Below are positions 1 to 7,795 of a DNA stretch of 46,340 nucleotides, piece by piece. Position numbers and translations under genes: made by a program. The DNA comes from Acidobacteriota bacterium (GTDB lineage Bacteria > Acidobacteriota > UBA4820 > DSQY01): the NCBI GenBank assembly GCA_021778515.1, contig JAJYCJ010000016.1, positions 1 to 46,340 on the forward strand, read 5' to 3'. Each line of letters begins with the position of its first letter. Position 1 is the stretch's first letter. The notes under the pieces were generated by a model. It did no database searches, was not told the DNA's origin, and saw only the letters and a program-made list of their open reading frames with translations.

Positions 1-287
1 CCGTTCGTCTCGAGGCGCTCATCGACCAGTGGGATGCGGAGCTGCCACCCCTGACCCAGTTCATTCTCCCCGGCGGGTGCCCAGCGGCCTCGGCGCTGCA
101 AATCTGCCGGGCCGTCTGCCGGCGGGCGGAGCGGGCCGTCGTGCTCCTGGAGAGGAGTTCGCCCGTGAATCCGGAGGTCGTGGTCTACCTGAACCGCCTG
201 TCCGACCTCCTCTTCGTGCTGGCCCGGTGGGTGAACGCGAAGAGGGGAGTCTCGGAGCCGGTGTGGAGCCCGCCTAGGGAGCCCTGA
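1..287 (+). CDS. PduO-type cob(I)alamin adenosyltransferase, C-terminal end (partial)
   Basis: The frame is open from base 3 to a TGA at 285-287, giving 94 codons; the start lies left of the window. The visible residues read RLEALIDQWDAELPPLTQFI, then a stretch with GG, ICRAVCRRAERAVV and YLNRLSDLLFVLARWVN. This is the conserved C-terminal half of the PduO/MMAB family, which transfers the adenosyl group of ATP to cob(I)alamin to make coenzyme B12. The arginine-rich helix (RAVCRRAER) and the LNRLSDLLF segment are family hallmarks. Nearby BMC genes at 12.7-15.2 kb could use B12 chemistry, but no B12-dependent enzyme is visible. The family assignment is firm; the upstream context is unknown. Confidence 0.88.
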   Translation, partial: VRLEALIDQWDAELPPLTQFILPGGCPAASALQICRAVCRRAERAVVLLERSSPVNPEVVVYLNRLSDLLFVLARWVNAKRGVSEPVWSPPREP

Positions 288-303
288 CCCGGCTTGCGCT
301 CTT

Positions 304-321
304 CCGCCGGAGAGTCGGCGG
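304..321. terminator. GC-rich hairpin after the adenosyltransferase gene
   Basis: CCGCCG, a six-base loop and CGGCGG form a perfect 6-bp stem 17 bases after the stop codon, between convergent genes. There is no T-run, so termination is only inferred. Confidence 0.3.
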
Positions 322-491
322 CCGCGGCCCGGCGGGAGGCTCGGCCTTCGGACATTTCACGGTGAGTCTGCCGCGTTGGCCATGGGGCGAGCGGTGCCGT
401 CTTCGAGCTCACGCCGACCCCAGAGTCCTTCGTGGTGACGGCTCTCTTGGTGCCTGCGTGCCTCTGCGGCTATCTGCCCTGGAATCCGGCC

Positions 492-1460
492 TCAGCCGCG
501 CGAGCGGCGACGGTAGTGCGGGAGCCGCCCCTCGGCGGTGGTCTGGAGCCAGGAGCGGATGCGGGCGGCGTCCCCGAGGCGGGAGTACTTGCCCTGCGAG
601 TCGAGCAGAATCATGAAAACGGGTCTGTCCAGGATGGAGGTCTCCATCACGAGGCAGAAGCCCGACTCGTTGATGAAGCCCGTCTTGCTCAGACCGATGG
701 ACCAGTGGTCGTTGTACATCAGGCGGTTGGAGTTCCCGAAGAGGCGGGGACGCCCGGAGATGCTGGAGCGAACCTCATACCGTTCGGTCGTCGTCATCTG
801 GCGGATGAGGGGATAGGTATAGGCCTCGCGCACCATAAGGGCCAGGTCGCTGGCGGTGGAGACGTTTTCGCTGTGAAGGCCCGTGGGGTCGAGGAAGTAG
901 GTGCGCTGCATCCCCAGGGCATGGGCCTTGGCGTTCATCTGTGCCACGAAGGCCGTCGTTCCTCCGGGGTAGGTCCGGGCCAGGGCGTTGGCGGCGCGGT
1001 TCTCGGAGGCCATGAGCGCGAGCTGAAGCAACTCCTCCCGGCTGAGGGTCCAGCCGACGGGCAGGCGGGAGAGGGAATTGCGCAGGGTGTCCACGTCGTC
1101 TTCGGTGACGGTCACGGGAGTATTCATGGGGAGGTGGGAGTCCAGAAGCACCATGGCCGTCATCAGCTTGGAGATGGAGGCGATGGGGGTCACGGCCTCG
1201 GCGTTCTTCGCGTAGAGGTCCCGTCCGCTCTTCCCATCCACCACCAGAGCCGCTGCGGATCGAAGGCGGAGCCTTCCGGCGTCGAGGTGAGGCCAGGGGC
1301 TGTCGGTGAGACGCACGAAGCCCGCCCTCCGCACCACGTGAGCCTCCTCGGGTGCGGATCCCGCCCGCGCGGGGGCAGACGATTCGGCCAGGGAGCTGAA
1401 TCCTAGAAGGACCGGGAAGAGAAAGAACAGAAACCCCACGGTCAGCGGCTTACTCTGCAT
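492..1460 (-). CDS. pbpG: D-alanyl-D-alanine endopeptidase/carboxypeptidase (PBP7-like, peptidase S11)
   Basis: This is a 322-residue low-molecular-weight penicillin-binding protein. A signal peptide covers about residues 1-28. The three active-site motifs of serine DD-peptidases are present: SISK with Ser95 and Lys98, SEN at 152-154 and KTG at 259-261. The segments PIASISKLMTAMV, ALMASENRAANALA and SKTGFINESGFCLVM closely match E. coli PbpG, which cleaves DD-cross-links in periplasmic peptidoglycan. Length is also close to PbpG (about 310). The ATG at 1460 follows GAGG at good spacing; a GTG one codon earlier is possible. It is divergent from pepE. Closely related DacF/DacA carboxypeptidases are the alternative. 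Confidence 0.9.
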   Translation of the reverse strand: MQSKPLTVGFLFFLFPVLLGFSSLAESSAPARAGSAPEEAHVVRRAGFVRLTDSPWPHLDAGRLRLRSAAALVVDGKSGRDLYAKNAEAVTPIASISKLMTAMVLLDSHLPMNTPVTVTEDDVDTLRNSLSRLPVGWTLSREELLQLALMASENRAANALARTYPGGTTAFVAQMNAKAHALGMQRTYFLDPTGLHSENVSTASDLALMVREAYTYPLIRQMTTTERYEVRSSISGRPRLFGNSNRLMYNDHWSIGLSKTGFINESGFCLVMETSILDRPVFMILLDSQGKYSRLGDAARIRSWLQTTAEGRLPHYRRRSRG

Positions 1461-1494
1461 CACGAACCTCGCTCAAGTAGGCCTTCACGAGGAA

Positions 1495-1512
1495 GGCTGA
1501 CTTCAATCAGCC
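1495..1512. promoter_or_regulatory. Inverted repeat upstream of pbpG
   Basis: GGCTGA-CTTCAA-TCAGCC is a perfect 6-bp dyad 35 bases upstream of the pbpG start, in the divergent pbpG/pepE spacer. It could be an operator or a leader hairpin; nothing else identifies it. Confidence 0.3.
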
Positions 1513-1729
1513 GTTTACGTTAGCATCACCGAGGTATGGAGGCAAGAGGCTGGTGATGGTGCGGACACGTGCCCGAAGATAATGGAAGAGAGATCTCTGG
1601 GCTTTCTTGGTGGGCGGCTGTGTACCGCGTTATCGGAGGCCTCCGACGCCCCGCCGAGATCGGGTGTACCCTGAGCACGGGAGGCTGAAAGGGTCGCGGC
1701 CCGTCCACGGGAGCCCGGAGGTGAGATCC

Positions 1730-2440
1730 ATGCGCCTGCTACTGCTGAGCAATTCCACCAATGCCGGGGAGGGTTATCTGGCCTGGCCCGAACCGCACAT
1801 CCGCGCCTTCCTCGGGGAAGGCCCCAAGCGCATCTTTTTCGTCCCCTTCGCCGGCTTGCGCGCCTCTTGGGACGAATACGCGCAGCGCGTTCGGGAGCGG
1901 TTCTCCGCCATGGGGCACGCCCTGCAAGCGGCCCAGGAGACGCGGACCCCTCTCACCCTCGCGGCGGAAGCCGAAGTCCTGGTGGTGGGAGGAGGGAACT
2001 CCTTCCAGCTGATGAAGGAACTTCACGAGACGGGCCTCGCGCCCCTCATTCGGGAACGCGTGCGCGCGGGCATCCCGTACGTCGGTTGGAGCGCGGGGTC
2101 CAACGTGGCCTGCCCCACGATCCGCACGACCAACGACATGCCCGTGGTGGAGACACCGAGCCTCTCGGCCATGGGGCTCGTCCCCTTCCAGATCAATCCC
2201 CACTTCACCGATGCCCATCCCCCGGGCCACGCCGGGGAGACCCGGACGGAGCGGCTCCTCGAGTTCCTGGAGGCCAACCCGGCCGCTACCGTTGTCGGGT
2301 TGCCCGAGGGGACGGCGCTGCGGCGGGAGGAGGAGCGTCTCTCCCTCATCGGGAGTAAGCCGGCCCGTCTCTTCCGAAAGGGCCTGGCGCCCCGCGACCT
2401 ATGGCCCGACGAGGATCTCAGCTTCCTGCTGGACTCCTGA
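1730..2440 (+). CDS. pepE: Dipeptidase E (alpha-aspartyl dipeptidase, peptidase S51)
   Basis: This 236-residue cytoplasmic enzyme hydrolyses dipeptides with N-terminal aspartate. Family residues are visible: VVGGGNSFQL at 85-94, the nucleophile elbow GWSAGSN with Ser121, Asp136 in RTTNDMPVV, and His158 in INPHFTD. These match the Ser-Asp-His positions known for Salmonella PepE, shifted by one. Length is close to the family norm of about 230. The start was chosen at ATG 1730 because GGAGGTGAGATCC precedes it; the open frame extends further upstream but without similarity to the family. It stands alone between a divergent and a convergent gene. Confidence 0.93.
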   Translation: MRLLLLSNSTNAGEGYLAWPEPHIRAFLGEGPKRIFFVPFAGLRASWDEYAQRVRERFSAMGHALQAAQETRTPLTLAAEAEVLVVGGGNSFQLMKELHETGLAPLIRERVRAGIPYVGWSAGSNVACPTIRTTNDMPVVETPSLSAMGLVPFQINPHFTDAHPPGHAGETRTERLLEFLEANPAATVVGLPEGTALRREEERLSLIGSKPARLFRKGLAPRDLWPDEDLSFLLDS

Positions 2441-2537
2441 TCGGCGCCGGCAAGGGGGCAGACGCAAGGTCAACGCCGGGCCGCCTGGGGAGTGTGCACC
2501 GAAATCGGCGGGAGTGTGTCACCTGCGCCCGTTGTGC

Positions 2538-2786
2538 CTACAGCCCCTGGCGGACGGCCAGCCAGAGGCCCGCGATGATCGCCACGGCGATGGCCACCGA
2601 CCAGGCGGTGCTCCGGACGAAGTAGGGGTAGATCATCAGGGCCAGGCCGCTGATGAGCTGGGGGAGGCGCCCCTGCTTCTTTCCGTAGATGAACAGCGCC
2701 GTGCCGACGCCGCCTACGATGAGGGAGAGAAAGAGCCAGCCGGGGCTGAGGTTCATGGAGCCGCCCAGGAGCTGCTTTGGGTTCAT
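2538..2786 (-). CDS. Small membrane protein of unknown function
   Basis: This is an 82-residue hydrophobic protein with two to three likely membrane helices, around 13-32, 42-56 and 60-80, and a short basic loop (YGKKQGR). It is not a family I recognise. Its ATG overlaps the thyX stop by four bases (ATGA) and GAGGAA sits at ribosome-binding distance, so it is probably translationally coupled to thyX. A role in thymidylate synthesis is not implied by the sequence. Confidence 0.7.
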   Translation of the reverse strand: MNPKQLLGGSMNLSPGWLFLSLIVGGVGTALFIYGKKQGRLPQLISGLALMIYPYFVRSTAWSVAIAVAIIAGLWLAVRQGL

Positions 2787-3637
2787 GACGGATTCCTCGG
2801 CTCGGGGAGGGGCGGCGCCGAGAGGCGGCTCCTGGCCAGGGCCTCCTGAAGATCCTTGGGCATTTTCTCCCCCCGGGAGGCGTGCTCACGAATCCACTCC
2901 ATGCTCTCCAAGGAGAGGCAGGCGGCGTTCAGTCGGTACTGCTCGAAAGCCTCGTAGGCCATGGGGGCCACCGCCCGTGCCATGGCCGCCATGACCTGCG
3001 CGTACTGACGGATCTCCCACTGCGCGTGGGCGTCCATGCGGAGGGCGAGGAAGTGGAAGAGGTTGTGCAGGTCGATCTGCCAGTACCATTCGGTGTAGAG
3101 GCTGAGCGGGAGGGCGATCCGCGCCACCTCCCGGGCCAAATCCTTGCCGAGCATGGCCTCGTAGCGGGTGTAGGCCTCGCGCTGCCCGGCCTCCATCTCC
3201 CGCACCATAGCCTCGGCCTCCTGCGCGGGCACGGGCGTTTGGGCCCTCCCCTGCTTGTTCGTGGTGCTCTGGGTCCGGAGCGTGTCCGCGGTGGGGAGGT
3301 AAAACTCGTCCTTCATGACGGAGTAGCGGCCCGAGATCTCGTTGAGCCGGGCCGTCCGGTGACGGATCCACTGCCGGGCCACGAAGATGGGCATCTTGCA
3401 GTGGAAGGTCAGCACCACCTGTTCGAAGGGGGATGTGTGCTGGTGGCGCATGAGGTAGTGGATCAGCCCCCGGTCCTCGCGCGAGGTCTTGGTGCCCCTG
3501 CCGTAGGAGACCCTGGCCGCCGCCACGATGCGCTCGTCCGATCCCAGGTAGTCCACCAGGCGCACGAAGCCCTTGTCGAGAACGGCAAACTCCTTGTCCA
3601 GGATGGCTTCGGCTTCAGGTACGAGGACGTGGGCCAC
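2783..3637 (-). CDS. thyX: Flavin-dependent thymidylate synthase ThyX
   Basis: This makes dTMP from dUMP using methylene-tetrahydrofolate and FAD/NADPH, replacing ThyA. The diagnostic RHRX7S motif is intact: RHRTARLNEIS at residues 92-102, followed by GRYS. The upstream HTSPFEQ and downstream IDLHNLFHFLALR segments also fit the family. The start is placed at GTG 3637 because AAGGAGG lies five bases upstream; an in-frame TTG at 3658 lacks such a site. The resulting 284 residues are slightly longer than many ThyX proteins (about 220-260). It is likely co-transcribed with the small membrane genes on either side. No ThyA is seen in the window. Confidence 0.95.
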   Translation of the reverse strand: MAHVLVPEAEAILDKEFAVLDKGFVRLVDYLGSDERIVAAARVSYGRGTKTSREDRGLIHYLMRHQHTSPFEQVVLTFHCKMPIFVARQWIRHRTARLNEISGRYSVMKDEFYLPTADTLRTQSTTNKQGRAQTPVPAQEAEAMVREMEAGQREAYTRYEAMLGKDLAREVARIALPLSLYTEWYWQIDLHNLFHFLALRMDAHAQWEIRQYAQVMAAMARAVAPMAYEAFEQYRLNAACLSLESMEWIREHASRGEKMPKDLQEALARSRLSAPPLPEPRNPS

Positions 3638-3708
3638 GACTGCCTCCTTGGAGCCCAAGCTTAGCGGCGGGGAACCGCCTCGTCAACGGCCGCGCTCCGG
3701 CCGATGAT

Positions 3709-4089
3709 TCATCGCCGCGGTCTCCGGACGGGCGCATGTGCTTCCTTGCGCCGGGCGTGAAGCATGAGCAGGCTGGCGGCGAGGGCCTGCGGAAAGACGG
3801 TGAGCGCGGCGGAGAGAAAATACTGGCCCGCGTGGGCCCCGCTGGCCATGGAGAATCCCGCGGAGACCAGGGCGCTGGCCAGCCAGAGAACGGCTCCGGC
3901 CTCGCGGCTGCGTTTGAGCCCCCACGCCATGAGCAGAGGAAGGGCCACCGGTCCGCCGGTGATTACCATGGCCCCCGGCAGACTGGCGGGAGAGAGGCTG
4001 CCGAAGAGACCGAAGCCGGCCACCCAGGCGCCGATGTAGATCGCCTCCACGAGAACGCCGACAGCCAGGGCCCAGGAGCGCAGGCTCAT
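3709..4089 (-). CDS. Four-helix integral membrane protein, unknown
   Basis: This is a 126-residue protein with four probable membrane helices (about 7-27, 40-57, 65-84 and 88-111) and a basic C-terminus (HARRKEAHAPVRRPRR), suggesting a cytoplasmic C-terminal tail. No family is recognised. The ATG at 4089 follows only a weak AGGG. It ends about 70 bases before thyX on the same strand and may head that transcript. Confidence 0.65.
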   Translation of the reverse strand: MSLRSWALAVGVLVEAIYIGAWVAGFGLFGSLSPASLPGAMVITGGPVALPLLMAWGLKRSREAGAVLWLASALVSAGFSMASGAHAGQYFLSAALTVFPQALAASLLMLHARRKEAHAPVRRPRR

Positions 4090-4159
4090 GGGCCCTGCTC
4101 TGCGCCACGTGCGAGGGTGTGATCGTCACCGGCCATGGGGACCTCCCCAGAAGGACGCG

Positions 4160-4168
4160 GGCAGTGTA
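4160..4168 (-). promoter_or_regulatory. Possible extended -10 promoter for the 126-residue membrane protein
   Basis: Read on the minus strand, TTTGCTACACT contains a TGN-type extended -10 (TGC then TACACT) about 75 bases upstream of the start at 4089. No good -35 was seen. Confidence 0.35.
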
Positions 4169-4195
4169 GCAAAGGCGAATCGTGAATTGCGAGCG

Positions 4196-4214
4196 AAAAA
4201 AACGCCCCAGAGGC
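4196..4214 (-). terminator. Weak intrinsic terminator downstream of pyk
   Basis: On the minus strand GCCTCTGGGGC can form a short stem, directly followed by G and seven T. The stem is only about four pairs, so the call rests mainly on the T-run and its place after pyk. Confidence 0.4.
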
Positions 4215-4242
4215 AATGACGGGATTGGGGATCTTTGCGTCT

Positions 4243-4298
4243 CGCCTAATCGCTCAATCGCCCAATCGCTCAATCGCCCAATCGCTTAATCGCGTCAT
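4243..4298. repeat. Seven-unit octamer tandem repeat
   Basis: Seven consecutive 8-bp units of the form CGCYYAAT lie between pyk and the next gene: CGCCTAAT, CGCTCAAT, CGCCCAAT, CGCTCAAT, CGCCCAAT, CGCTTAAT, CGCGTCAT. Units alternate TC and CC at the variable positions, so a 16-bp higher period is also visible. No coding role is supported. Confidence 0.9.
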
Positions 4299-4330
4299 CA
4301 CCTCCCGGGGCGGGCGGATCGCCGATGGCT

Positions 4331-5737
4331 CTAAAGCTTGTGCAGCTTGATGACGTTCGTCACCTCCGAGTTGCCGGAGAGCATGGAGAGCGTGACGAGG
4401 ACCGTCTGGCCCGGGCGGACCAGGCGGGCCCGCAGGGCGGCGTCCAGCGCCATGGTCACCGCGCGTTCGGTGTCGGCGGCGTGCTCGACGGCCAGGGGTG
4501 TCACTCCCCACACCACGGCCACGCGCCGCAGGACCTCTTCTCTCGCGCTGCACGCGATGATCGGAGCCGCCATGTGAAACTTGGAGAGCAGGCGCGGCAT
4601 GCGCCCCGTCGGGGTGATAGAGAGCACCGCCGAGGCGTCGAGGTCGCGGGCCGCCGAGGCCGCGGCGTGGCTGGCGGCCTGGTGGAAGTCGGTGACCCCG
4701 GTGAAGGGCTCTCGGACGGGGTGGTAGAAGCGGCTCGTTTCGGCCTGATCGGCGATGGTCTTGAGCATGGCCGTGGCCTCCACGGGATAGCGTCCCGCCG
4801 CCGACTCGGCCGAGAGCATGACGGCGTCGGTGCCGTCGTAGATGGCGTTGGCCACGTCGGAGACCTCGGCCCGTGTGGGCCGGGCGTGATCCACCATGGA
4901 CTCGAGCATCTGGGTCGCCGTGATCACGAACTTCCCCCGGCGGTTGGCTTCTGCGATGATGGTCTTCTGGGCCTGCGGGACGTGCTCCAGGCCCATCTCC
5001 ACGCCCAGATCGCCGCGGGCCACCATGACGCCGTCCACCTCGGCCAGGATCGCATCGAGATGGTCCAGGGCCTCGGGCTTCTCGATCTTCGCCACGATCC
5101 AGGGGGGATCGGGGCTCTCGGCGAGCCTCCGTCGCAGCGAGCGGACGTCCGCGGCGCGCCGGACGAAGGAGAGCGCCACGAGGTCCACCCCCGCCGCCAG
5201 GCCGAAGGCCAGGTCCTGCTTGTCTTTGGCCGTGAGCGAGGGAGTGCTCAGCCGCACGCCCGGCAGGTTGATCCCCTGGTGGTCGCGGATGGTGCCGCCT
5301 CGCACCACGGTGGTGCGCACCTCGCCCCCGGCCACCCGCTCCACCAGCAGCTCCAGGGTCCCGTCGGCCAGGAAGATCCTATCGCCCCGCCGCACGTCCT
5401 TGGGCAGACGCTCGTAGCTGCAGTGGGCCCTGGCGGCAGACCCGGGAACGGGCCGCGTGGAGAGGACGAAGGGACTGCCCTCGTCGAGCTGGGCGCTGCC
5501 TCCCCGGAAGGTGCCGAGCCGGATCTTGGGCCCCTGGAGGTCCTGCAGAACGGCCAGGTGGCGGCCACTCTGGCGACCCACCTCCCTCACCGCCCGGATC
5601 CTCTCCCCGTGCTGGCGGTGATCGCCGTGGGAGAAGTTCAGGCGAGCCACGTCCATCCCGGCTTCGGCCAAAGCCCGAATGCATTTGCGGGTGTCGCTGG
5701 AGGGCCCCAGCGTGCAGACGATCTTGGTGTGAGGCAT
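4331..5737 (-). CDS. pyk: Pyruvate kinase
   Basis: This 468-residue glycolytic enzyme converts phosphoenolpyruvate and ADP to pyruvate and ATP in the cytoplasm. The N-terminus reads TKIVCTLGPSSDT and LNFSHGDHRQHGERI as in E. coli PykF. The active-site segment IVAKIEKPEALDHLDAI, the MVARGDLGVEMG loop and ITATQMLESM are all intact, and length matches the 470-residue norm. It ends at a compact C-terminal domain without the extra PEP-utiliser domain of some Gram-positive enzymes. The ATG at 5737 follows GAGAGGGA. The frame stays open far upstream, but that part overlaps the permease gene in another frame and is not coding. Intrinsic controls cannot be read from sequence. Confidence 0.96.
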   Translation of the reverse strand: MPHTKIVCTLGPSSDTRKCIRALAEAGMDVARLNFSHGDHRQHGERIRAVREVGRQSGRHLAVLQDLQGPKIRLGTFRGGSAQLDEGSPFVLSTRPVPGSAARAHCSYERLPKDVRRGDRIFLADGTLELLVERVAGGEVRTTVVRGGTIRDHQGINLPGVRLSTPSLTAKDKQDLAFGLAAGVDLVALSFVRRAADVRSLRRRLAESPDPPWIVAKIEKPEALDHLDAILAEVDGVMVARGDLGVEMGLEHVPQAQKTIIAEANRRGKFVITATQMLESMVDHARPTRAEVSDVANAIYDGTDAVMLSAESAAGRYPVEATAMLKTIADQAETSRFYHPVREPFTGVTDFHQAASHAAASAARDLDASAVLSITPTGRMPRLLSKFHMAAPIIACSAREEVLRRVAVVWGVTPLAVEHAADTERAVTMALDAALRARLVRPGQTVLVTLSMLSGNSEVTNVIKLHKL

Positions 5738-5805
5738 GCGCGTCCCTCTCGTCCATTCTACCACCGCGAGATGGCGGGACCGTGTGACTCTCACGGGGCG
5801 AAGCT

Positions 5806-7773
5806 TCAGTTCATGGTGATCCGGATGGGCAGGACCATGCTCTGCATGCCGCCGAACTGAAGGCGGCGCTGAATGGCGTAGGCCGTGTCGTTGTGAAGCA
5901 ACCGGTAGAAGAACTTCTCCTTGGCGAAGATGAGCTTGCCGAGGAAGAAGACGGTGTGGGGATACTCCTTTTGAATCTCCCGGGAGAGTCGCTCCGCCTC
6001 TTCGACCACATCGGTACCGATGGCGTAACGAAACTCGGCGTTCAGTCCGAGGCCGTTGGCGAAGGCCACGTACCGGCGGAGGTGCTCCTCGGTCTCGCTG
6101 CGCAGGGCCTCCACGGCATCCGCTCCCTTGAAGTGGCCCGAGTCCACCACTCCCAAGGAGATGAAGAGGACGTTCTTGTAGTAGCCGGGGAAGAGCCGCT
6201 GGATGGAGAGCACGGAATGGATGCCCAAGCCTCCGTACCCGGAGACCATCAGGGCGGCCACTGGCTGGCTGGGGTCCAGGGCCCCGCCGGTCGCGACCTG
6301 TGTGCCCGAGGGCAACTGGCCCAAAATGCCGTCCAGCTCTCCGATCTGCCGGCGCACGCGCCCGTAGTGCGCCCGTACGAGGAAACACAAGACGATGAAG
6401 GAGCTGGTGATGACGAGCGTGAGCCAGCCGCCCTCCCGGAATTTCTCGAGGGTGGTGATCACGAGGATGGTGAGGCAGAGCGTGAGTCCCGTCCCATGCA
6501 CCAGGAGGTTCCTCAGCCAGTGGGGGTGCTTGTGCCGCTCGCTGACCCAGAAGCGGCTCATCCCCATCTCGGTCAGGCTGAAGGTGAGAAAGACGTTGAT
6601 CGAGTAGAGGACCACGAGGTAGAACACCTCGCCTTTCGTATAGAGGATCAGGAGGCCCGAGGCGATTCCCATGATCACAATGCCGTTCTTGGTGACCAAC
6701 CGGTCGGAGAGCTGGGCAAATCGGTGGGGAAGCCAGGAGTCCACCGCCATGTTGGCGAGCACCCGCGGGCCGTCGATGAAGCCGGCCTGGGCCGCCACAA
6801 ACAGGAGCGCCCCCTCCGAAGCGAGCGCCACGATGACCAGCCAGTGTCCCGCGGGGAAGCCGAGGAGGCTCCAGCTCCCGAACACGCGGTCCAGCAAGAC
6901 TGCATTCATGGTCTTGCCCGCGGTGGGCATGGCGTGCCACAAAAGGTAGAGGAAGAGGATGCCCCCGGCCGTGAAGGCGAGCGAGACGGCCATGTACAGC
7001 ATGGTGCGCTTCCCCGTGGCCACCCTGGGTTCCCGAAGGATGGACAAGCCGTTGGAGACCGCCTCGATCCCCGTGTAGGTCCCTCCCCCGAGCGAATAGG
7101 CCCGAAGAAAGATGAGAAGGAGCGCCACCCAGCCCAGGGTGCCCGCGTCGTGGGCGATCTCCGTGTGCGTCCGGTGGAGGACTTGGGGCATGGCCCAGAG
7201 ATGCACCGAGATCCCGTAGACGATCAGGAGGAGGTGGGTCAGAACGAACACCATGAAAATGGGCATCAGAATCTTGATCGACTCCTTCACGCCTCGGAGG
7301 TTCATCAGCAGGAGGATGGCGAGGATGGCCAGGTCCACGGGCACCTTGTAGGGTTGCCACGGCAGCGGAAGAAAGCTGAACAGCGCGTCGACCCCCGATG
7401 CGATGGACACCGTGATCGTCAGTACGTAGTCCACCACGAGGGCGGAGCCAGAAACGACGCCCGCCTTGGGCCCCAGAAGCTTTGTGGAGACGAGGTAGCC
7501 GCCCCCGCCGCTGGGGAAGTGCTCGATGAGAAGGCTGTAGGCGAAGGAGATGATGCCCACGGTGATGGCCGTCATCAGGGCCAGGTAAAAGGCGAGGTAC
7601 TCGTGGCCCTGAATCGCGCGGAAGGCCTCATCGGGTCCGTAGCACGACGAAGAGAGCCCGTCCGCTCCCATGCCCACCCAGGCCATGAAGGCCACCAGGG
7701 AGAGCTTGTGAAAGACCTGGGGGTCTGTGGGGTCCTTGGGATTCCCGATGAAGAACCGCTTGAGCGAGGCCAT
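5806..7773 (-). CDS. KimA-like APC-superfamily permease with C-terminal cytosolic domain (copy 1)
   Basis: This is a 655-residue protein. Residues 1 to about 480 hold about twelve membrane helices and match KimA/YdaO potassium importers: KRFFIGNPKDP at the N-terminus, GADGLSSSCYGPDEA, HFPSGGGGYLVSTKLLG and SGSALVVDYVLTITVSIASG. The last 160 residues form a soluble domain beginning VAALMVSGYGGLGIHSVLSIQR, which may be universal-stress-like. KimA takes up potassium with protons and is inhibited by c-di-AMP; the role here is inferred by family. It starts 22 bases after the stop of a closely similar paralogue and is probably in the same transcript, under the upstream riboswitch. Amino-acid transport is the alternative. 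Confidence 0.8.
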   Translation of the reverse strand: MASLKRFFIGNPKDPTDPQVFHKLSLVAFMAWVGMGADGLSSSCYGPDEAFRAIQGHEYLAFYLALMTAITVGIISFAYSLLIEHFPSGGGGYLVSTKLLGPKAGVVSGSALVVDYVLTITVSIASGVDALFSFLPLPWQPYKVPVDLAILAILLLMNLRGVKESIKILMPIFMVFVLTHLLLIVYGISVHLWAMPQVLHRTHTEIAHDAGTLGWVALLLIFLRAYSLGGGTYTGIEAVSNGLSILREPRVATGKRTMLYMAVSLAFTAGGILFLYLLWHAMPTAGKTMNAVLLDRVFGSWSLLGFPAGHWLVIVALASEGALLFVAAQAGFIDGPRVLANMAVDSWLPHRFAQLSDRLVTKNGIVIMGIASGLLILYTKGEVFYLVVLYSINVFLTFSLTEMGMSRFWVSERHKHPHWLRNLLVHGTGLTLCLTILVITTLEKFREGGWLTLVITSSFIVLCFLVRAHYGRVRRQIGELDGILGQLPSGTQVATGGALDPSQPVAALMVSGYGGLGIHSVLSIQRLFPGYYKNVLFISLGVVDSGHFKGADAVEALRSETEEHLRRYVAFANGLGLNAEFRYAIGTDVVEEAERLSREIQKEYPHTVFFLGKLIFAKEKFFYRLLHNDTAYAIQRRLQFGGMQSMVLPIRITMN

Positions 7774-7795
7774 GGTTTCGTTGCTTTCCTTTAGG

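Noticed and set aside
4331-7360. Fused pyruvate kinase plus 540-residue N-terminal extension
   Set aside because: The extension is out of frame with the permease gene and is low-complexity; pyk has its own start and ribosome-binding site at 5737.
5893-7794. Long open frame opposite the permease gene
   Set aside because: It is an antisense frame kept open by high G+C codon use; no family resemblance. The same holds for similar frames at 432-1406, 4325-5860, 13048-14388 and 19434-21317.
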